DNA of 64,000 bases from the NCBI GenBank assembly GCA_025057155.1, contig JANWYD010000008.1:186001-250000 (forward strand). The letters run 5' to 3'. The notes below the pieces were generated by a model. It was not told the DNA's origin. It ran no database searches and saw nothing but the letters and a program-made list of their open reading frames with translations. The stretch comes from Chloroflexaceae bacterium (lineage in GTDB: Bacteria > Chloroflexota > Chloroflexia > Chloroflexales > Chloroflexaceae). The position numbers and the translations under genes are program-made. Positions 8,888 through 17,608 of the stretch are shown here, one piece after another (positions within the stretch are counted from its first letter, which is position 1; every line of letters starts with the position of its first letter).

Positions 8888-10858
8888 TCACACCATCTCC
8901 ACGTATTCTTGCTTCACCAGATCGCGCTCATGCACGCCGGCGATGGCGAGGAGTTCGCCAATTAGCGCGGCGCGCTCGGCGGCGTCGCGGCTGCTCCAGG
9001 TGCGGCTCTTGATCTCCAGGTAGGGGCCCGAGTCGCTGCCGCCAAGGAGGGTATCGAGATTGATGGCGAAATCATGCTCCCGGTACATGATCCGCCAGCG
9101 CCGCCGGCGTTTCTCCAGCTCGACCACCCTGTCGGGCTGAAAATACTCGCGGTAGAAGCGCACGGTACGGTCGGCGCGGGCGGTGTAGCGAGCGCGCGAG
9201 AGCACGATGGCATGAGGGTACTCCCCGCGGATGGCCTCGGCCATCAGGGTGAGGGTGTACTTCGGTTCGAGGCGCGCGCCGGGATCGGTGCGATGATCCT
9301 CGCGGATGCGAATACGCTCGCGATTTTTGAACAGAAAGTACGTATCATATTGCGTGCGAATGCTGCTCTTGGTGATCGTAACCCGCGGATCTTCGAGGAG
9401 GCGGCGCACCTTGCCCTCGCCATCGGGGCCGAGACGCGCCTTGACCTGGATCTCGAAGATCTCGGCCTGCTGCACCCCGCCGAGAGCCAGGATCTTCGCC
9501 ATCAGGTTGCGCTCGCGGGAGGCCAGGAACTCATCAATGCGCGCCGAGATAGCCTGGGCGCGAGCCAGAATGGCCTCCTCGTCGAGGGTCAGCAGGGCGC
9601 GGTCGCGCACCAGCATCCGCCCATCAACGAGCACGTGACGCACATCGGCGGCGCGGGCGCCGTAGACCAGGTGCGAGTAGATCGCTTCGGGGCTGTAGAA
9701 GTAGCGCGGCGCGCTGTGGAGCTTGCCCAGCTCCACCACAGTGATGTCGGCTCGCTTGTGCGGCTCCAGGGACCCGACGAGGTGCTCCAGATGCACAGCG
9801 CGCGCGCCCCAGCACGTCGCCAGCGCCAGAGCCTCGCGGGCGGTCACCGCGGTCGGGTCGCCGCTGACGCCTTTAGGCAACAGGGCCGCGAGCTGGATCT
9901 CGGTGAACATATCCTGATCGTCGTTGGAGGCCGGCCCATCGGTGCCCAGACCAGTGCGCACGCCAGCGTCAATCAGCCGCTTGTAGGGGGCAATGCCGCT
10001 GGCCAGTTTGAGGTTGCTGGTGGGGCAGGGCACGGCCCCGACGCGGGCCTCGCGCAGCAGGCGGATGTCATCGTCGGTGGCGTGGGTGCAATGGGCGGCG
10101 ATACAGGGCACATCGAAGGCCCCAACGCGCCGGGCGTAGCGGATGGGCGTCACCTCGCGCTCGCGAATGCTCTCCTCAACCTCGCGGGCGGTCTCCGAGA
10201 GATGGGTGATCAACGGCACGCCATACTTGCGGCACAGCGCCGCCGCCTCCTGGTAGATCCGGTCGGTGCAGGTGTAGGGCGCGTGGGGCGCGACCGTGGG
10301 CACGATCCGCTCATGGCCGCACCACTCCTCGATGAAGCGCCGCGCGCGCTCGAGGCCCTCGTCGAACGAGGCGGCGTCGGGGGTGGGCAGGCGCATCACC
10401 GTCTGGCCGCAGATGGCGCGCATGCCGGCCTCGTCGGCGGCTCGCGCCACCTGGTCCTCGAAGTAGTACATATCCACGAAGGTCGTCGTGCCGCCGCGCA
10501 GCATCTCGGCGCAAGAGAGCAGCGTGCCGACGTAGGAGAACTCCTCGTCCACGAACTTGCTCTCCACCGGGAACATATAACCGAAGAGCCAGACATCGAG
10601 TTGCTGGTCGGCGGTCATACCGCGCAGCAGGCTCATGGGCACGTGGGCGTGGCCGTTAATCAGGCCGGGGATGACGGCGCAGCCAGTGCAATCTATCGTT
10701 TCACGGGCAGCGTAGCGCCGCGCCAGTTCGTTTGCCGGCCCCACGGCGACGATCTCGCGCCCGCGCACCGCCACGGCCCCTTCGGGGATGATCGTCCAGG
10801 CCGCGTCCATCGTCACCACGGTTCCGCCGGCAAGTAGGAGGTCTATTGGTTCGGACAT
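8888..10858 (-). CDS. Amidohydrolase (SAH/methylthioadenosine deaminase-like) fused to a CYTH-like domain
   Basis: A 656-aa protein with two parts. Residues 1 to about 450 form an amidohydrolase-superfamily deaminase of the MtaD/TrzA type: metal ligands H70 and H72 in NGHAH, then THLSE, AAHCTH and GTDGPASNDD. This family deaminates S-adenosylhomocysteine, methylthioadenosine or related purines. Residues 466-656 resemble a CYTH (adenylate cyclase IV/thiamine triphosphatase) domain: EIQVKAR at the start, charged strands (RIRIRED, RRRWRIMYREHDFAINLD), and PYLEIKSRTW near the end. The usual ExExK motif reads ExQxK. No stop or frameshift lies between the parts. AAGAAGGAG precedes the ATG. The deaminase assignment is strong, the CYTH assignment tentative. 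Confidence 0.85.
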   Translation of the reverse strand: MSEPIDLLLAGGTVVTMDAAWTIIPEGAVAVRGREIVAVGPANELARRYAARETIDCTGCAVIPGLINGHAHVPMSLLRGMTADQQLDVWLFGYMFPVESKFVDEEFSYVGTLLSCAEMLRGGTTTFVDMYYFEDQVARAADEAGMRAICGQTVMRLPTPDAASFDEGLERARRFIEEWCGHERIVPTVAPHAPYTCTDRIYQEAAALCRKYGVPLITHLSETAREVEESIREREVTPIRYARRVGAFDVPCIAAHCTHATDDDIRLLREARVGAVPCPTSNLKLASGIAPYKRLIDAGVRTGLGTDGPASNDDQDMFTEIQLAALLPKGVSGDPTAVTAREALALATCWGARAVHLEHLVGSLEPHKRADITVVELGKLHSAPRYFYSPEAIYSHLVYGARAADVRHVLVDGRMLVRDRALLTLDEEAILARAQAISARIDEFLASRERNLMAKILALGGVQQAEIFEIQVKARLGPDGEGKVRRLLEDPRVTITKSSIRTQYDTYFLFKNRERIRIREDHRTDPGARLEPKYTLTLMAEAIRGEYPHAIVLSRARYTARADRTVRFYREYFQPDRVVELEKRRRRWRIMYREHDFAINLDTLLGGSDSGPYLEIKSRTWSSRDAAERAALIGELLAIAGVHERDLVKQEYVEMV

Positions 10859-10909
10859 GTCCGTACTCCTTCTTCCTCCCCCGGTACGATATCGGGGACG
10901 TTTCCCGAC

Positions 10910-10918
10910 ATTGTACCA
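10910..10918 (-). promoter_or_regulatory. Extended -10 promoter of the amidohydrolase gene
   Basis: On the minus strand the sequence reads TGGTACAAT, an extended -10 element (TG-n-TACAAT), about 52 bases before the ATG at 10858. No good -35 is visible. A strong ribosome site (AAGAAGGAG) follows in the leader. Confidence 0.55.
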
Positions 10919-10975
10919 GAGGCCCCGCTGGACAGGGGTTTCCCCACCCTTTTAGTCTGTAAACAGAATCTGTCG

Positions 10976-11098
10976 CTAAACCCCCACCCCCTCCCCAACC
11001 CTCCCCCGCTGGGGGAGGGCGCCCGCCTCCTCCCCCCAACGGGGGAGGCCGGGAGGGGGGCGGAAAGGCAAGGAAACTTCGTTCACGGACTAATCAGG
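10976..11098. repeat. C/G-rich palindromic repeat, uninterrupted copy
   Basis: Runs from AAACCCCCACCCCCTCC through a palindromic CCCCCGCTGGGGG core to GGGAGGGGGGCGGAAAGGC and the tail AAGGAAACTTCGTTCACGG. It shares both its C-rich left part and its tail with the sequence around MITE copy A (8521-8540 and 8714-8820). It probably represents the empty form of that site's host repeat. Confidence 0.6.
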
Positions 11099-11198
11099 AT
11101 GAACGGAAGAAGTTCTCAGGAGGGCGTCGCCCTCCCGGCTCCTCCCTGGCAGGACGGGTCGGCGGGGGAGACCGATCGCCCCGTCGGGGCGGAGGCGC

Positions 11199-11217
11199 GG
11201 GGAAACCCGGTTTCCCC
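11199..11217. repeat. GGGGAAACC-C-GGTTTCCCC palindrome
   Basis: Perfect 9-bp arms around a single central base. It is one of at least seven intergenic members of the GGGAAACC palindrome family in this window. It lies about 50 bases upstream of the start of the small membrane protein gene. Confidence 0.8.
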
Positions 11218-11243
11218 ACGCCCACACATTTCACCTGCCCTGT

Positions 11244-11251
11244 GCTATACT
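11244..11251 (+). promoter_or_regulatory. Extended -10 element before the small membrane protein gene
   Basis: The sequence TG-C-TATACT is a good extended -10. It would place the transcript start close to 11258, just ahead of the ribosome site GAGGAGG and the ATG at 11270. No clear -35 is present. Confidence 0.45.
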
Positions 11252-11269
11252 CCGCAGAGGAGGAGTTCG

Positions 11270-11701
11270 ATGCGCGTCCCGCAGGTTACACACGGTTCGA
11301 CGCTCCCCTGGCTTGTCGCGGGCGGGACGGGGCTGGTCGGGGCCGTGGCGATCATTGTCTGGCTGGAGCGAGCCCTGGCGCCGGGCGCGGGCTGGGTCTG
11401 GCTGGCGCTGACCGCGGCTCTCGGAGGCGCTGCGGTGGCGCTGCTGCGCCGCATTCGCGGCCAGGGGCTGTCATGCGCCCTCGGCCCGCGGCTGCGCCCG
11501 TTGCAGGTGAGCGGCCTGGCCCTTCAGGCTCTGGGCGCGTTGCTCTTTCACTACGGGCAGGACCCGGCCTTCCAGGCCGCACTGCCGCCGCTGGCTGCTC
11601 CCTGGCTGTCCCTGGCCTGCGTCCTGGGCGGCCTGCTGGTGCTGGGCCTGGTCAGCATCACCAGCGACTGTCGGGACGCCGAGTTGCACGGGCGGGTGTA
11701 G
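11270..11701 (+). CDS. Small hypothetical membrane protein
   Basis: A 143-aa protein that I do not recognise. It has about four hydrophobic segments (around residues 14-31, 40-58, 78-92 and 108-130) separated by short basic loops (LLRRIRGQ, GPRLRPLQ), so it is probably a small inner-membrane protein. The ATG at 11270 is chosen because GAGGAGG lies immediately upstream; the same frame extends further left but through a repeat. The stop codon TAG overlaps the first base of a 100-bp dispersed repeat, so that element may have set the C-terminus. No neighbour suggests a function. Confidence 0.6.
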   Translation: MRVPQVTHGSTLPWLVAGGTGLVGAVAIIVWLERALAPGAGWVWLALTAALGGAAVALLRRIRGQGLSCALGPRLRPLQVSGLALQALGALLFHYGQDPAFQAALPPLAAPWLSLACVLGGLLVLGLVSITSDCRDAELHGRV

Positions 11702-11800
11702 AGCACTGACCGGAATGCTTGATCCACTGAGAACACTGAGCCGTGTGGCTCGCGGCGCTCGTGTCACCATTGTTACGGATCAACCTTTTCGAGAAACGCT
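11701..11800. repeat. 100-bp dispersed element, copy 1
   Basis: This aligns without any gap to 20651-20750, with 16 differences in 100 bases. The ends are imperfect inverted repeats: about 16 of 24 positions match, with CTTGATCC inside the left end and GGATCAAC inside the right. Flanking TAGAGC and GCTAT hint at insertion at a TA site. There is no coding capacity. Non-autonomous transposon remnant or mobile repeat. Confidence 0.75.
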
Positions 11801-11810
11801 ATGGACACCC

Positions 11811-11985
11811 TCTCAGGGGTGGAATTTTGTTGGGCGAGCAGGGGTTTTCGGTATTCCAATGCGCTTGTGATCCTCACCCCCCGCCCCCCTCTCCACCGTA
11901 GGTGGAGAGGGGGACGTTGGGCGCCCCAATGCCCCGGATGGCGAACGCGACGCGAGGATGCGCCCGAAAAACCCTACACCTGAGA
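11811..11985. mobile_element. MITE-like element, copy B (175 bp)
   Basis: Second copy of the element at 8541-8713. The right end is intact (AAAAACCCTACACCTGAGA) and the left end has decayed after TCTCAGG. The central stem CCCCCTCTCCACC (11885-11897) and its complement (11901-11913) are perfectly kept, with loop GTA instead of TAT. The internal TTCGGTATTCCAATGCGCTT is also shared. A diverged C/G palindrome block follows at 11986-12075. Confidence 0.7.
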
Positions 11986-12105
11986 GCCCTGACCCTCCCA
12001 CGCCGTGAGAGAAAACCGGGCCCCTCCCCCCGGCGGGGGGAGGCGGGGAGGAGGGCAGAATGCGGCGTCACTATAAACCTGCGAAACCAGAGCTAACCTG
12101 AACCC

Positions 12106-13200
12106 ATGTTCTTTCCCGCCAATCTGATCCGCGCCGAGATCGCCGATCTGGAGCCGTACACCCCCATCCTGCCGCTGGAGGTGCTGGCGGCGCGGCTGAA
12201 CCTGCCCGTCGAGCGTCTGGTGAAGCTCGATGCCAACGAGAACCCCTACGGCCCCTCGCCACGGGCGCTGGAAGCCCTGGCGCGCGAGCCCTTCCTGCAC
12301 ATCTACCCCGATCCCGGCCACACCCGGCTGCGCGCGGCCCTCAGCGCGTATGCCGGCCAGCCGGTCGAGCGCATCCTCTGCGGGGCGGGCGCCGACGAGT
12401 TGATTGACCTCATCCTGCGCCTCTGCCTGACCCCCGGCGCCGCCGTGATTGACTGCCAGCCGACCTTTGGCATGTACAGCTTCGACACGGGGGTCTGCGG
12501 CGGGCGCGTGGTGGACGTGCCCCGTCGCGCCGATTTCAGCCTCGACCTGGAGGGCATCGAGCAAGCGGCCCGCGCCAGCGAGGCCCGCGTCCTGTTCCTG
12601 ACCTCGCCCAATAACCCTACCGGCAACCTGCTGCCGCCCGAGCACCTGGAGCGCCTGCTGCGCCTGCCGCTGCTGGTAGTGGTGGACGAAGCCTACGTCG
12701 AGTTCGCCGGAGTCGGGCAGGGCTTTGGCGCCTGGGTGGGGCGCTACGAAAACCTGGCAGTGCTGCGCACCTTTAGCAAGTGGGCGGGGCTGGCGGGCCT
12801 GCGCGTGGGGTACGGGCTGCTGCCCGAGTGGCTTGCCGAGCAACTCTGGAAGATCAAGCAGCCCTACAATGTGAGCGTGGCGGCCCAGGTCGCTGCAATC
12901 GCCTCGCTGGAGGATCGCGCCTACCTGATGGGAAACGTGGCTCGCATCGTAGCCGAGCGCGAGCGGCTGCAGCCGCTGCTGGCCGACCTTCCCTACCTGC
13001 GGCCCCTGTCCAGCGCGGCGAATTTCATCCTCTGCCGGGTGGAGGGCCGCTCGGCCCGCGAGGTGAAACTGGCCCTGGAACAGCAAGGCATCCTGGTGCG
13101 CTACTACCACACATCCCTGTTGCGCGACTACATCCGTATCAGCATCGGCACGCCGGAGCAGAGCGCCGTCCTCCTGGAGGCCCTGCGCGCCCTGGCGTAG
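12106..13200 (+). CDS. hisC: Histidinol-phosphate aminotransferase
   Basis: PLP-dependent class I/II aminotransferase of 364 aa that converts imidazole-acetol phosphate and glutamate to histidinol phosphate. HisC landmarks are [13 protein letters not shown] near the N-terminus, [33 protein letters not shown] and the lysine that binds PLP in [16 protein letters not shown]. The C-terminus [16 protein letters not shown] is also typical. ATG at 12106 sits after the repeat block. No other his genes are adjacent, so it is a lone hisC. A role in aromatic amino acid transamination cannot be excluded. Confidence 0.93.
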   Translation: MFFPANLIRAEIADLEPYTPILPLEVLAARLNLPVERLVKLDANENPYGPSPRALEALAREPFLHIYPDPGHTRLRAALSAYAGQPVERILCGAGADELIDLILRLCLTPGAAVIDCQPTFGMYSFDTGVCGGRVVDVPRRADFSLDLEGIEQAARASEARVLFLTSPNNPTGNLLPPEHLERLLRLPLLVVVDEAYVEFAGVGQGFGAWVGRYENLAVLRTFSKWAGLAGLRVGYGLLPEWLAEQLWKIKQPYNVSVAAQVAAIASLEDRAYLMGNVARIVAERERLQPLLADLPYLRPLSSAANFILCRVEGRSAREVKLALEQQGILVRYYHTSLLRDYIRISIGTPEQSAVLLEALRALA

Positions 13201-13258
13201 TGGTTTGCATCAGCCCTGTTTTCACACCAGTGGCGCGCGACATAGCCGCCGGGCCGTC

Positions 13259-13267
13259 TGGTATGAT
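13259..13267 (+). promoter_or_regulatory. Extended -10 promoter of the acyl-CoA ligase gene
   Basis: TG-G-TATGAT, an extended -10 without an obvious -35. The transcript would start near 13274 and carry the perfect hairpin at 13287-13315 in its 5' leader, about 60 bases before the start codon. Confidence 0.55.
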
Positions 13268-13286
13268 AGTATGTATGCGCGGCAAG

Positions 13287-13315
13287 GTTCGGAGGGGCCG
13301 CAGGCCCCTCCGAAC
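13287..13315. promoter_or_regulatory. Perfect 13-bp hairpin in the acyl-CoA ligase leader
   Basis: GTTCGGAGGGGCC (13287-13299), loop GCA, exact complement at 13303-13315. It lies between the predicted promoter and the ribosome site AAAGGAG (13363-13369). It could be an attenuator or a REP-like sequence; no T-run follows. Confidence 0.6.
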
Positions 13316-13375
13316 ACTATCTTCGCGTGCCGTATCTCCGTAATCCGAGACCACTGCGTAAGAAAGGAGCGTTCG

Positions 13376-14899
13376 ATGCTGAACCTCGCTCTGCTGCTGG
13401 AGCAAAGCGCACGCCAGGACCCCGGCAAGCTCGCGGTGATCCTGGACGATTACAAGCTGCGCTACGCGGAGGTGAACGGGGCCGCCAACAAGGTGGCCAA
13501 TGCCCTGGTGAAGCTGGGCGTTCAACCGGGCGACAAGGTCGCCCTGATGATGCCGAACACGCCCCATTTCCCCATCTGTTACTACGGCATCCTCAAGGCC
13601 GGCGCCACGGTAGTGCCGCTGAATGTGCTCTTCAAACAGAATGAAGTGCAGTACCACCTTGAGGACAGCGACTCGGTGGCGCTGATCACCTGGGAGGGCT
13701 TTCTGCCCGAGGCCGGCCCGGGCTTCCGCAAAACCGAGACCTGCCACCATCTGATCGTGGTGCAGGCCCCTGGCAGCAGCGAGGCCCTGCCCGAAGGGGC
13801 GATCAGCTTCAACCAGATCATGGCCGAGCACGCGCCGGTCTTCGACACGGTGCAAACCCGCTCCGACGACACTGCGGTGATCCTCTACACCTCGGGCACC
13901 ACCGGCCGGCCCAAGGGCGCCGAACTGTCGCACTTCAACATGTTTTTCAACGCCATGATCTGCGCCGAGAAGCTGCTCGGCGTGGTCAAAGAAGACGTGT
14001 TTCTCGCGACGCTGCCGCTCTTCCACTCCTTCGGCCAGACCTGTGTGATGAACGTGAGCCTGTTCCTCGGAGCGACGATGACCATGCTGCCGCGCTTCGA
14101 GCCGGTCAAGGCCGCCGAGATCATCCAGCGCGACCGGGTGACGGTGTTCGCTGGTGTGCCCACGATGTACTTCTACCTGCTGCACCACCCGGAGGCGGCG
14201 CAGTTCGATATGTCCTCGCTGCGGCGCTGCGTGTCGGGTGGTTCGGCGATGCCCGTGGAGGTGCTGCACGCCTTCAATCAGAAGTACAACGTGACCATCC
14301 TGGAGGGCTACGGCCTCTCCGAAACCTCGCCCGTGGCCTCGTTCAACCACCTCGACCGGCCCACCAAACCCGGCAGCATCGGCACGCCCATCTGGGGCGT
14401 GCAGATGGCGGTGGTCAACCCGGAGGGCCAGCCCGTGCCCACTGGTGAGCTGGGCGAGATCGTCATCCGCGGCCATAACGTGATGAAGGGCTACTACAAG
14501 CGCCCCGAGGCCACTGCCGAGGCTATCCGCAACGGCTGGTTCCACACCGGCGACCTGGCGCGCCAGGATGAGGACGGCTACTTCTACATCGTTGACCGGG
14601 TGAAGGATATGATCATCCGCGGCGGCTTCAACGTCTACCCGCGCGAGATCGAAGAGGTGCTCTACGCCCACCCGGCGGTGGCCGAGGCGGCGGTGATCGG
14701 CGTGCCCGACCCGGCCCTGGGCGAGGAGGTCAAGGCGGTGGTGGCCTTCAAACCCGGCCACAGCGCCACCGAGCAGGAGTTGATTGACTACTGCAAGGAG
14801 CGCCTGGCCGCCTACAAGTACCCGCGCAGCGTCGAGATCCGCGAGAGCCTGCCCAAGACCGCCACCGGCAAGATCCTCAAGCGCGAGTTGAAGGCGTGA
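13376..14899 (+). CDS. Long-chain fatty-acid-CoA ligase (AMP-binding)
   Basis: ATP-dependent acyl-CoA synthetase of 507 aa that activates a carboxylic acid, probably a medium or long chain fatty acid, via an acyl-adenylate. Motifs in order: ILYTSGTTGRPKGAELSH (phosphate loop), GYGLSETSPV, FHTGDLARQDEDGYFYIVDRVKD, GFNVYPREIEEVL (hinge and linker) and the catalytic lysine in KTATGKILKREL. The ATG at 13376 follows AAAGGAG at ideal spacing. Exact substrate cannot be read from the sequence. A strong terminator follows the stop. Confidence 0.93.
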   Translation: MLNLALLLEQSARQDPGKLAVILDDYKLRYAEVNGAANKVANALVKLGVQPGDKVALMMPNTPHFPICYYGILKAGATVVPLNVLFKQNEVQYHLEDSDSVALITWEGFLPEAGPGFRKTETCHHLIVVQAPGSSEALPEGAISFNQIMAEHAPVFDTVQTRSDDTAVILYTSGTTGRPKGAELSHFNMFFNAMICAEKLLGVVKEDVFLATLPLFHSFGQTCVMNVSLFLGATMTMLPRFEPVKAAEIIQRDRVTVFAGVPTMYFYLLHHPEAAQFDMSSLRRCVSGGSAMPVEVLHAFNQKYNVTILEGYGLSETSPVASFNHLDRPTKPGSIGTPIWGVQMAVVNPEGQPVPTGELGEIVIRGHNVMKGYYKRPEATAEAIRNGWFHTGDLARQDEDGYFYIVDRVKDMIIRGGFNVYPREIEEVLYAHPAVAEAAVIGVPDPALGEEVKAVVAFKPGHSATEQELIDYCKERLAAYKYPRSVEIRESLPKTATGKILKRELKA

Positions 14900-14905
14900 G
14901 GTTCT

Positions 14906-14952
14906 TCCTTGCCGTCTGGAGGGCGCCGCCCTCCAGACGGCAAGGAGTTTTT
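14906..14952 (+). terminator. Rho-independent terminator after the acyl-CoA ligase
   Basis: Perfect 19-bp stem (TCCTTGCCGTCTGGAGGGC at 14906-14924, complement at 14928-14946) with a 3-base loop, followed by GTTTTT ending at 14952. This is the clearest intrinsic terminator of the window. It separates convergent genes and ends 16 bases before the stop codon of the minus-strand glycosyltransferase. Confidence 0.88.
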
Positions 14953-14967
14953 GCAGCGGCGGAGCTC

Positions 14968-17073
14968 CTACGAACCAACCATGAGCGTGGTCAATTCGAC
15001 AGGCGCGCCGGTTTCCGTGGGGAGCGGCGCGCCCGTTGCGGCGTCGTAGAGGCCCACGAGCAGCCGGTAGGGGCCGGGGGGCAGGGCCGGCAGGGGCATG
15101 TCGGCCCGGTCAATCACCAGTTCGCCGGGTTGCCAGCGGCTGGTCGGGTAATCCTCGTAGCGCAGGGGCAGGTCGCGCTGAGCCACCCGCCGCCCGCCCG
15201 CGTCGTAGACGTGCACGAAGAGGGTGTAATCGCGGTCGAGCGAGGCCAGGGCGCGCCAGTAGAGGTTGATCTGCACGGGGGCGCCCGCGGGCACGGCGCG
15301 CGCGTCGGCCCCTTCTAGCGGCGTGATGCGACTGCGCGGTTCGCCGGGGGCGAGTTCGTAGCCCAGCAGGTCAATCAGGCCGCCAAAGCGGGCGGGTCGC
15401 CGCACGAAGGGGATCATCTCGGCATGCTCCCCCAGATCGAGCAGCGCGCCGCCCGGTCCCGGTTGCAGGCCCAGCGAGCGATCAGGCATCTCCAGGATGG
15501 CCGGGGCGCCCCGCACCAGGCGCTCGTAGGCCGGGCGATCAGCGAGGTCGTAGCGTTCGCTGTTCACCAGCAGGTAGCGGTAGCCGCGGGCGCGGTACCA
15601 GTCAGGCGCATACGTTCCCAGCCAGCGCACCGGCGTCACCGCCGGATCGCCCGCCCACTGCACGGGGTTGGCCTCGACAGCGGCGAGCATGCCGCGGGGT
15701 TGGGCGCGCAGGGTCTCGGCGGCGGCCACCAGGGTGTGGGGTTTGCTCCAGTAGTTCAGCAGCCAGCGCGTTTCAAGCGCATGCGGGCTGAGGAGCAGCG
15801 CTCCCAGCGCGACGGCGATGACCGTGCCTGCCCGCCAGCCCACCCGCTCCCGGTGCACCTCGGCGGTTGAAGGCGCCCCATCGGGGCGGATGTCAATCAC
15901 CTGCGGCCCGCTGACGCCCGCGCCGCGCGCCAGCAGCCGGCCCAGCGCCTCGGCCAGGGCGACGGTCGCCGCCGCCGCCAGCAGGAACAGCGGCGGAAAC
16001 AGCGGCAGGGTGTTGCGGTTGAAGTTGACCGCCTGGGTCAGCAGCAAGCCGCCCCCGGCCAGCACGGCCACACCCAGAATGGCCAGTTGCCGCGGCGCGC
16101 GACGGGCCAGCAGCGGCAGGCCGGCGAGCAGCAGCACGGCCGCGGGCCAGGTTAGCCCGTCGCGCCAGAAGAAGGCCAGGTAGCCATCGAGGCGCCAGCG
16201 CCCGATGAAATCGCCGTGGCTGCCGCTGGCGTAGTGCTGCGCGTTGATCAGCATGTCGCGCCGGAAGGCGGCGAAGTCGAGGATGGCGAAGGGCGTGGTC
16301 AGCAGAAAGACCAGGATGGCCAGCGCCCCTGCGGCCAGCAGGCGCGCGCCGTGGAGGGCGGCCAGACGCCAGACAGCGCCCTGTTTCCCCTCGCGCCAGG
16401 CGGCAACCACGTAGATCGCCGCTGCCGCCCCCAGCGCCAGACCGATCACCCCGGCGTTGTACTTCGTGCCTGCGGCAAGGCCCGTGGCCGCCCCCGCCAG
16501 CAGGTAGGCGCGCCAGCGGCCGCCTGTCGCCACGCCCCATGCCCCGAGCAACGCCAGCGTCACCCAGACGCCCGTGGGCACATCAGTGGTAATGAAGTGA
16601 CTATGCTCCACATGGTAGGCGCTCAGCGCCAGGGCCAGCGCTGCGAGCAACCCCGCGCGCCAGTTGAACATGCGCCGGCCAAGCAGGTAGAGCAGCGGAA
16701 CGGTGAGCGCGCCAAGCGCGGCCGTCAATGCCCGCCCCCAGACGTACAGCTCCGGCGCAGTGGTGTACAGGTAGGTCCTGGCCGGCAGGTCAGCAAGCGA
16801 AGAGTACAGGCCCCGGGCGACGCCCCAGGCGGCGTGGGCGCGCACTACCGCTGCGAGCATGTAATAGTGCAGGGAAGGGTAGAGGAACTTGCCCGGATTG
16901 GCGCTGCCCTCCTGGACCATGCGCACCGCCGGTTCGAGTACGGCGGGTTCGTCGGGGTGCTCGACATACGGCAGGCCCCACCCCGATGCCCAGCAGCGCA
17001 ACGCCAGCGCCAGGGCGAACAGCGCGGCCATGATCAGCGCCGTGGCGCGCCGCTGGAGGATGCGAGCGCTCAT
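14968..17073 (-). CDS. Polytopic membrane glycosyltransferase (GT39/ArnT-like)
   Basis: A 701-aa integral membrane protein resembling dolichyl-phosphate-mannose-type glycosyltransferases (PMT_2/RgtA/ArnT fold). After the first helix the acidic motif YVEHPDEPAVLEPA is the likely catalytic acid region in the first extracytoplasmic loop, and HYYMLAAVVR follows. About ten hydrophobic helices cover residues 10-440. The C-terminal 150 residues are soluble and beta-rich (INLYWRALASLDRDYTLFVHVYD, PPGPYRLLVGLYD), like an Ig-type domain, outside the membrane. The donor and acceptor are unknown. The start codon overlaps the stop of the DinB-like gene (ATGA), so both are in one transcript. Confidence 0.82.
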   Translation of the reverse strand: MSARILQRRATALIMAALFALALALRCWASGWGLPYVEHPDEPAVLEPAVRMVQEGSANPGKFLYPSLHYYMLAAVVRAHAAWGVARGLYSSLADLPARTYLYTTAPELYVWGRALTAALGALTVPLLYLLGRRMFNWRAGLLAALALALSAYHVEHSHFITTDVPTGVWVTLALLGAWGVATGGRWRAYLLAGAATGLAAGTKYNAGVIGLALGAAAAIYVVAAWREGKQGAVWRLAALHGARLLAAGALAILVFLLTTPFAILDFAAFRRDMLINAQHYASGSHGDFIGRWRLDGYLAFFWRDGLTWPAAVLLLAGLPLLARRAPRQLAILGVAVLAGGGLLLTQAVNFNRNTLPLFPPLFLLAAAATVALAEALGRLLARGAGVSGPQVIDIRPDGAPSTAEVHRERVGWRAGTVIAVALGALLLSPHALETRWLLNYWSKPHTLVAAAETLRAQPRGMLAAVEANPVQWAGDPAVTPVRWLGTYAPDWYRARGYRYLLVNSERYDLADRPAYERLVRGAPAILEMPDRSLGLQPGPGGALLDLGEHAEMIPFVRRPARFGGLIDLLGYELAPGEPRSRITPLEGADARAVPAGAPVQINLYWRALASLDRDYTLFVHVYDAGGRRVAQRDLPLRYEDYPTSRWQPGELVIDRADMPLPALPPGPYRLLVGLYDAATGAPLPTETGAPVELTTLMVGS

Positions 17074-17543
17074 CGGCGTGCGGGCTTGATCCGCTTGCCC
17101 TCAAGACGAGCGTGCAGATCGAGGTAGTGCAGCCAGGCTCGCAGGGTCAGCGGGCCGTACTCGTTGTGGGGGATGACCCAGTCGGGGGGCACGCCACGGG
17201 TCTCAAGCTGCCGTATCAGCACCACCGTCTCGCGGCGAGTGGCGGCGAAGGCCGCTCGCAAGTCAAGGAGGCTCTGGCCGCCAGGCGGCGCGTACCGGTC
17301 CATCTCATCCTGCACCGGCGGTTCGCCGAGGGCCGTGCGCAGGCGACGCTGGCCCCAGCGTTCCAGACCGACGATATGGCGCAACTGGCGGCGGTTTTCG
17401 GGGCTGTCGGCGGCGGCGGCAAAACGCGCCTCAAGCTCCTTGCCGCTGGCTTCGAGCCTGCCGGCGAAGTAAGCGTAGTCCCGCTTGCGGGCTGGACGTT
17501 CCAGGAACAGGTTGCGAATGGCGGGGACCAGAGGATTAGCCAT
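17070..17543 (-). CDS. DinB-like four-helix protein
   Basis: About 157 aa from the ATG at 17543. Histidines in RQLRHIVGLERWGQRRL and LRAWLHYLDLHARLEG fit the metal-site positions of the DinB/YfiT superfamily, and the helical character matches. These proteins are often metal- or thiol-dependent transferases of unknown substrate. A longer form from ATG 17576 or TTG 17612 is possible; the TTG would overlap the upstream stop (TTGA), which suggests coupling, but no ribosome site distinguishes the starts. The gene overlaps the glycosyltransferase downstream by four bases. Confidence 0.6.
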   Translation of the reverse strand: MANPLVPAIRNLFLERPARKRDYAYFAGRLEASGKELEARFAAAADSPENRRQLRHIVGLERWGQRRLRTALGEPPVQDEMDRYAPPGGQSLLDLRAAFAATRRETVVLIRQLETRGVPPDWVIPHNEYGPLTLRAWLHYLDLHARLEGKRIKPARR

Positions 17544-17608
17544 AGTAGCGTCAGAAAGGTTTTCAACAGCGACCATTCCGGGTCGCCGGGCGGGCGCTGT
17601 ATCCCACC

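Noticed and set aside
9074-10837. 587-codon plus-strand frame opposite the amidohydrolase fusion gene
   Set aside because: Shadow frame; the minus-strand product has all metal-binding motifs of its family.
13139-14761. 540-codon minus-strand frame opposite the acyl-CoA ligase
   Set aside because: Shadow frame of a gene with complete AMP-binding motifs.
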